DNA of 5,531 nucleotides from CAYTPE01 sp964439885 (GTDB lineage Bacteria > Patescibacteriota > Patescibacteriia > Magasanikbacterales > GWA2-37-8). Location: positions 1 to 5,531 of the forward strand of contig CAYTPE010000069.1 in NCBI GenBank assembly GCA_964439885.1, written 5' to 3'. A model generated the notes under the pieces. It saw only the letters and a program-made list of their open reading frames with translations. It did not search any database and had not been told where the DNA came from. Numbering within the stretch: position 1 is the stretch's first letter; each line of letters starts with the position of its first letter. Shown here in pieces: positions 3,762-5,531 of this stretch. Both the position numbers and the translations under genes were made by a program.

Positions 3762-5531
3762 ATGTCTTTTTTACGTACGTTGTTTGGTGACCCGAACGCC
3801 AAAATCATAAAAAGTATTCTTCCGTTAGTTGAAAAAATAAACGCGCTTGAACTCGACATGCAGAAGCTCGACACAACCGAGCTGCGCGCTAAAACCGATG
3901 AATTCCGCGCGCGCCTCGCGGCTGGAGAAACCGAAGACGACATCTTGCCCGAAGCGTTCGCTGTTGTGCGCGAAGCCTCACGTCGTGTGACCGGCATGCG
4001 CCATTTTGACGTACAACTCATCGCCGGTGTGGCGCTTCATCGCGGCACGATCGCCGAAATGCGCACTGGTGAAGGTAAAACACTCATGGCCACACTCCCC
4101 ACGTATTTGAACGCGCTGTCCGGCAAAGGTGTGCATGTGGTGACGGTGAACGATTATCTGGCGAAACGTGACGCAGTATGGATGGGACAAATTTATAATG
4201 CCCTCGGTTTAAGCGTCGGCATTATTCAGAATTTATTGGTTTCGTATCGCTATGTTGCGGAAAGCAAAGACAATTTTCAATTTCCAATTTCTAATTTCCA
4301 AACAAATGATCCAAATACACAGACGGAGATGACGGAAAAGGAAAAAGAAGAGGCAATGATGAAGTACAAAGTAGAGTACGAACATCTGGAAAAATGCACC
4401 CGTCAACAAGCATATGAATGTGACATTGTGTATGGCACGAATAACGAATTTGGTTTCGACTATTTGCGCGATAACATGGTAGGGGACATTCGTGAATTGT
4501 CTCAGAAAAAAGGTTTGCATTTTGCCATTGTCGACGAAGTTGATTCTATTCTTATTGATGAAGCACGCACACCACTGATCATTTCCGCTCCGGCCGAAAA
4601 AGCCGCCGACGTGTACTATAAATTCGCCGAGCTGGTGGAACGATTGCACGAGAATGACGACTACAATGTGGATGAAAAGATGCGCTCAGCCACACTTACC
4701 GATGCTGGTATACACCAGCTCGAAGGGTGGCTCGGTGTGGCCAATATCTATGCGGAAGGCGGTATGATGACCGTGCACCACGTGGAGCAGGCACTACGCG
4801 CCAAAGCGCTCTTTAAACGAGATCGCGACTACGTAGTGGAAAAGGGCGAAGTGATTATTGTGGACGAATTCACTGGTCGAAAAATGCATGGACGTCGTTA
4901 TTCCGAAGGCCTGCATCAAGCCATCGAAGCCAAAGAAGGCGTGGAAATTCAGCGAGAGAGTCAAACCATGGCTACGGTCACATTCCAGAATTATTTCCGC
5001 ATGTATACCAAATTGTCCGGCATGACCGGTACGGCGGTTACCGAGGCGGAAGAGTTCGGCAAGATTTACAATCTAGAAGTGGTGGTAATTCCTACCAACA
5101 AAACCAATCAGCGTCTTGATCACCCCGATCGTATTTACAAAAATGAAACGGGTAAGTTTAAAGCCGTTGCCACCATGGTGAAAGAGTTGCAGCAAAAAGG
5201 CCAGCCCGTACTCATCGGTACGGTGTCGGTGGAAAAAAACGAAGCACTCAGTCACTTTTTGGAACTTGAAGGCATCAAACATGAAATACTCAATGCTAAA
5301 AATCATGAACGAGAAGGTGAAATCATCGCGCAGGCCGGTCGGCCGGGAGCAGTGACACTTGCCACCAACATGGCCGGTCGTGGTGTGGATATTATTCTTG
5401 GCGGCAATCCGCCCGAAGTGGCTCCGGCCGAGAAAGCGCGCGGGGCTGGCGGGTTATTTGTGATCGGTACCGAACGTCATGAGTCACGCCGTATCGACAA
5501 TCAGCTGCGCGGCCGCGCCGCTCGTCAGGGC
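3762..5531 (+). CDS. secA: Preprotein translocase ATPase SecA (3' end outside window)
   Basis: SecA is the cytoplasmic ATPase that drives unfolded preproteins through SecYEG. The window holds 590 codons from the start. Visible landmarks are Walker A MRTGEGKT at 100-107 (K106), VVTVNDYLAKRD at 126-137, YGTNNEFGFDYLRDNM at 224-239, Walker B DEVD at 258-261, and IDEARTPLIIS at 265-275. The preprotein cross-linking domain follows (about 276-420), containing IIVDEFTGRKMHGRRYSEG at 365-383. NBD2 begins near LSGMTGTA (418-425) and includes NMAGRGVD (536-543) and IGTERHESRRIDNQLRGR (568-585). Between Q156 and D221 there are 64 residues where typical bacterial SecA has roughly 16. Part of this insertion is encoded by a heptamer repeat. 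Motif VI reads GRAARQG, not the common GRSGRQG. The helical scaffold, wing and any C-terminal zinc motif lie beyond the window. The start is the first ATG after the promoter and gives the usual SecA N-terminus. Confidence 0.96.
   Translation, partial: MSFLRTLFGDPNAKIIKSILPLVEKINALELDMQKLDTTELRAKTDEFRARLAAGETEDDILPEAFAVVREASRRVTGMRHFDVQLIAGVALHRGTIAEMRTGEGKTLMATLPTYLNALSGKGVHVVTVNDYLAKRDAVWMGQIYNALGLSVGIIQNLLVSYRYVAESKDNFQFPISNFQTNDPNTQTEMTEKEKEEAMMKYKVEYEHLEKCTRQQAYECDIVYGTNNEFGFDYLRDNMVGDIRELSQKKGLHFAIVDEVDSILIDEARTPLIISAPAEKAADVYYKFAELVERLHENDDYNVDEKMRSATLTDAGIHQLEGWLGVANIYAEGGMMTVHHVEQALRAKALFKRDRDYVVEKGEVIIVDEFTGRKMHGRRYSEGLHQAIEAKEGVEIQRESQTMATVTFQNYFRMYTKLSGMTGTAVTEAEEFGKIYNLEVVVIPTNKTNQRLDHPDRIYKNETGKFKAVATMVKELQQKGQPVLIGTVSVEKNEALSHFLELEGIKHEILNAKNHEREGEIIAQAGRPGAVTLATNMAGRGVDIILGGNPPEVAPAEKARGAGGLFVIGTERHESRRIDNQLRGRAARQG
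4271..4298 (+). repeat. CAATTTC-type heptamer tandem repeat inside secA
   Basis: Four consecutive 7-base units, CAATTTT, CAATTTC, CAATTTC and TAATTTC, followed by a CAAACAA remnant. Because 7 is not a multiple of 3, the array is read in shifting frames and encodes NFQFPISNFQ (residues 171-180). Its base composition (A/T-rich, no G) stands out from the surrounding coding sequence. It resembles dispersed intergenic repeats I recall from Patescibacteria genomes; this memory has not been checked by search. Confidence 0.85.

Noticed and set aside
4233..4649. Open frame on the - strand inside secA, 138 codons
   Set aside because: It is antisense to conserved SecA motifs. Its N-W-K-L-K-I-type stretch is just the heptamer repeat read backwards.

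Overview
The window looks like part of a small-genome anaerobic or fermentative bacterium, most likely a member of the Candidate Phyla Radiation (Patescibacteria, Parcubacteria-like). This placement is inference. It rests on a SecA with a long insertion in nucleotide-binding domain 1 and a GRGVD-type motif V, on seven start codons that all lack a Shine-Dalgarno sequence, on short heptamer repeats of a kind I associate with those genomes, and on small exported proteins without recognisable families. All genes lie on the + strand and are tightly packed, and no stretch of 300 bases is without a gene.

Region 1 (1-1235) holds anaerobic ribonucleotide reduction. The window opens in the C-terminal zinc-binding end of NrdD, which stops at 155 before reaching the glycyl radical site. 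After a 93-base gap with a heptamer repeat and a plausible promoter, a separate 61-residue ORF (249-434) encodes only the glycyl radical tail (RVMGYYR). A strong terminator follows, then nrdG, the radical-SAM activase. The class III reductase therefore appears to be encoded in two pieces, with the radical-bearing piece detached in the manner of GrcA/YfiD for pyruvate formate-lyase.

Region 2 (1249-2230) holds a four-helix DoxX-family membrane protein 13 bases after nrdG, then a small protein resembling the Host_attach/baeRF (eRF1/Pelota-like) group, with its own promoter and a terminator directly after its stop.

Region 3 (2240-3669) is a two-gene unit for exported proteins of unknown function. 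The first is a membrane-anchored protein with four Cys-x(10-11)-Cys pairs. The second, 7 bases downstream, is a predicted lipoprotein with a calcium-loop-like segment. A bidirectional-looking terminator closes the unit.

Region 4 (3707-5531) is a good promoter followed by secA, cut by the window end at helicase motif VI (590 codons present). It carries an unusually long insertion in NBD1, part of which is encoded by a heptamer tandem repeat. SecA is the export motor that would probably send the two preceding proteins through the Sec channel.

Two features recur across the window: TATACT or similar -10 boxes about 26-33 bases upstream of start codons (one lies farther), and a T immediately before the ATG at every assigned start.
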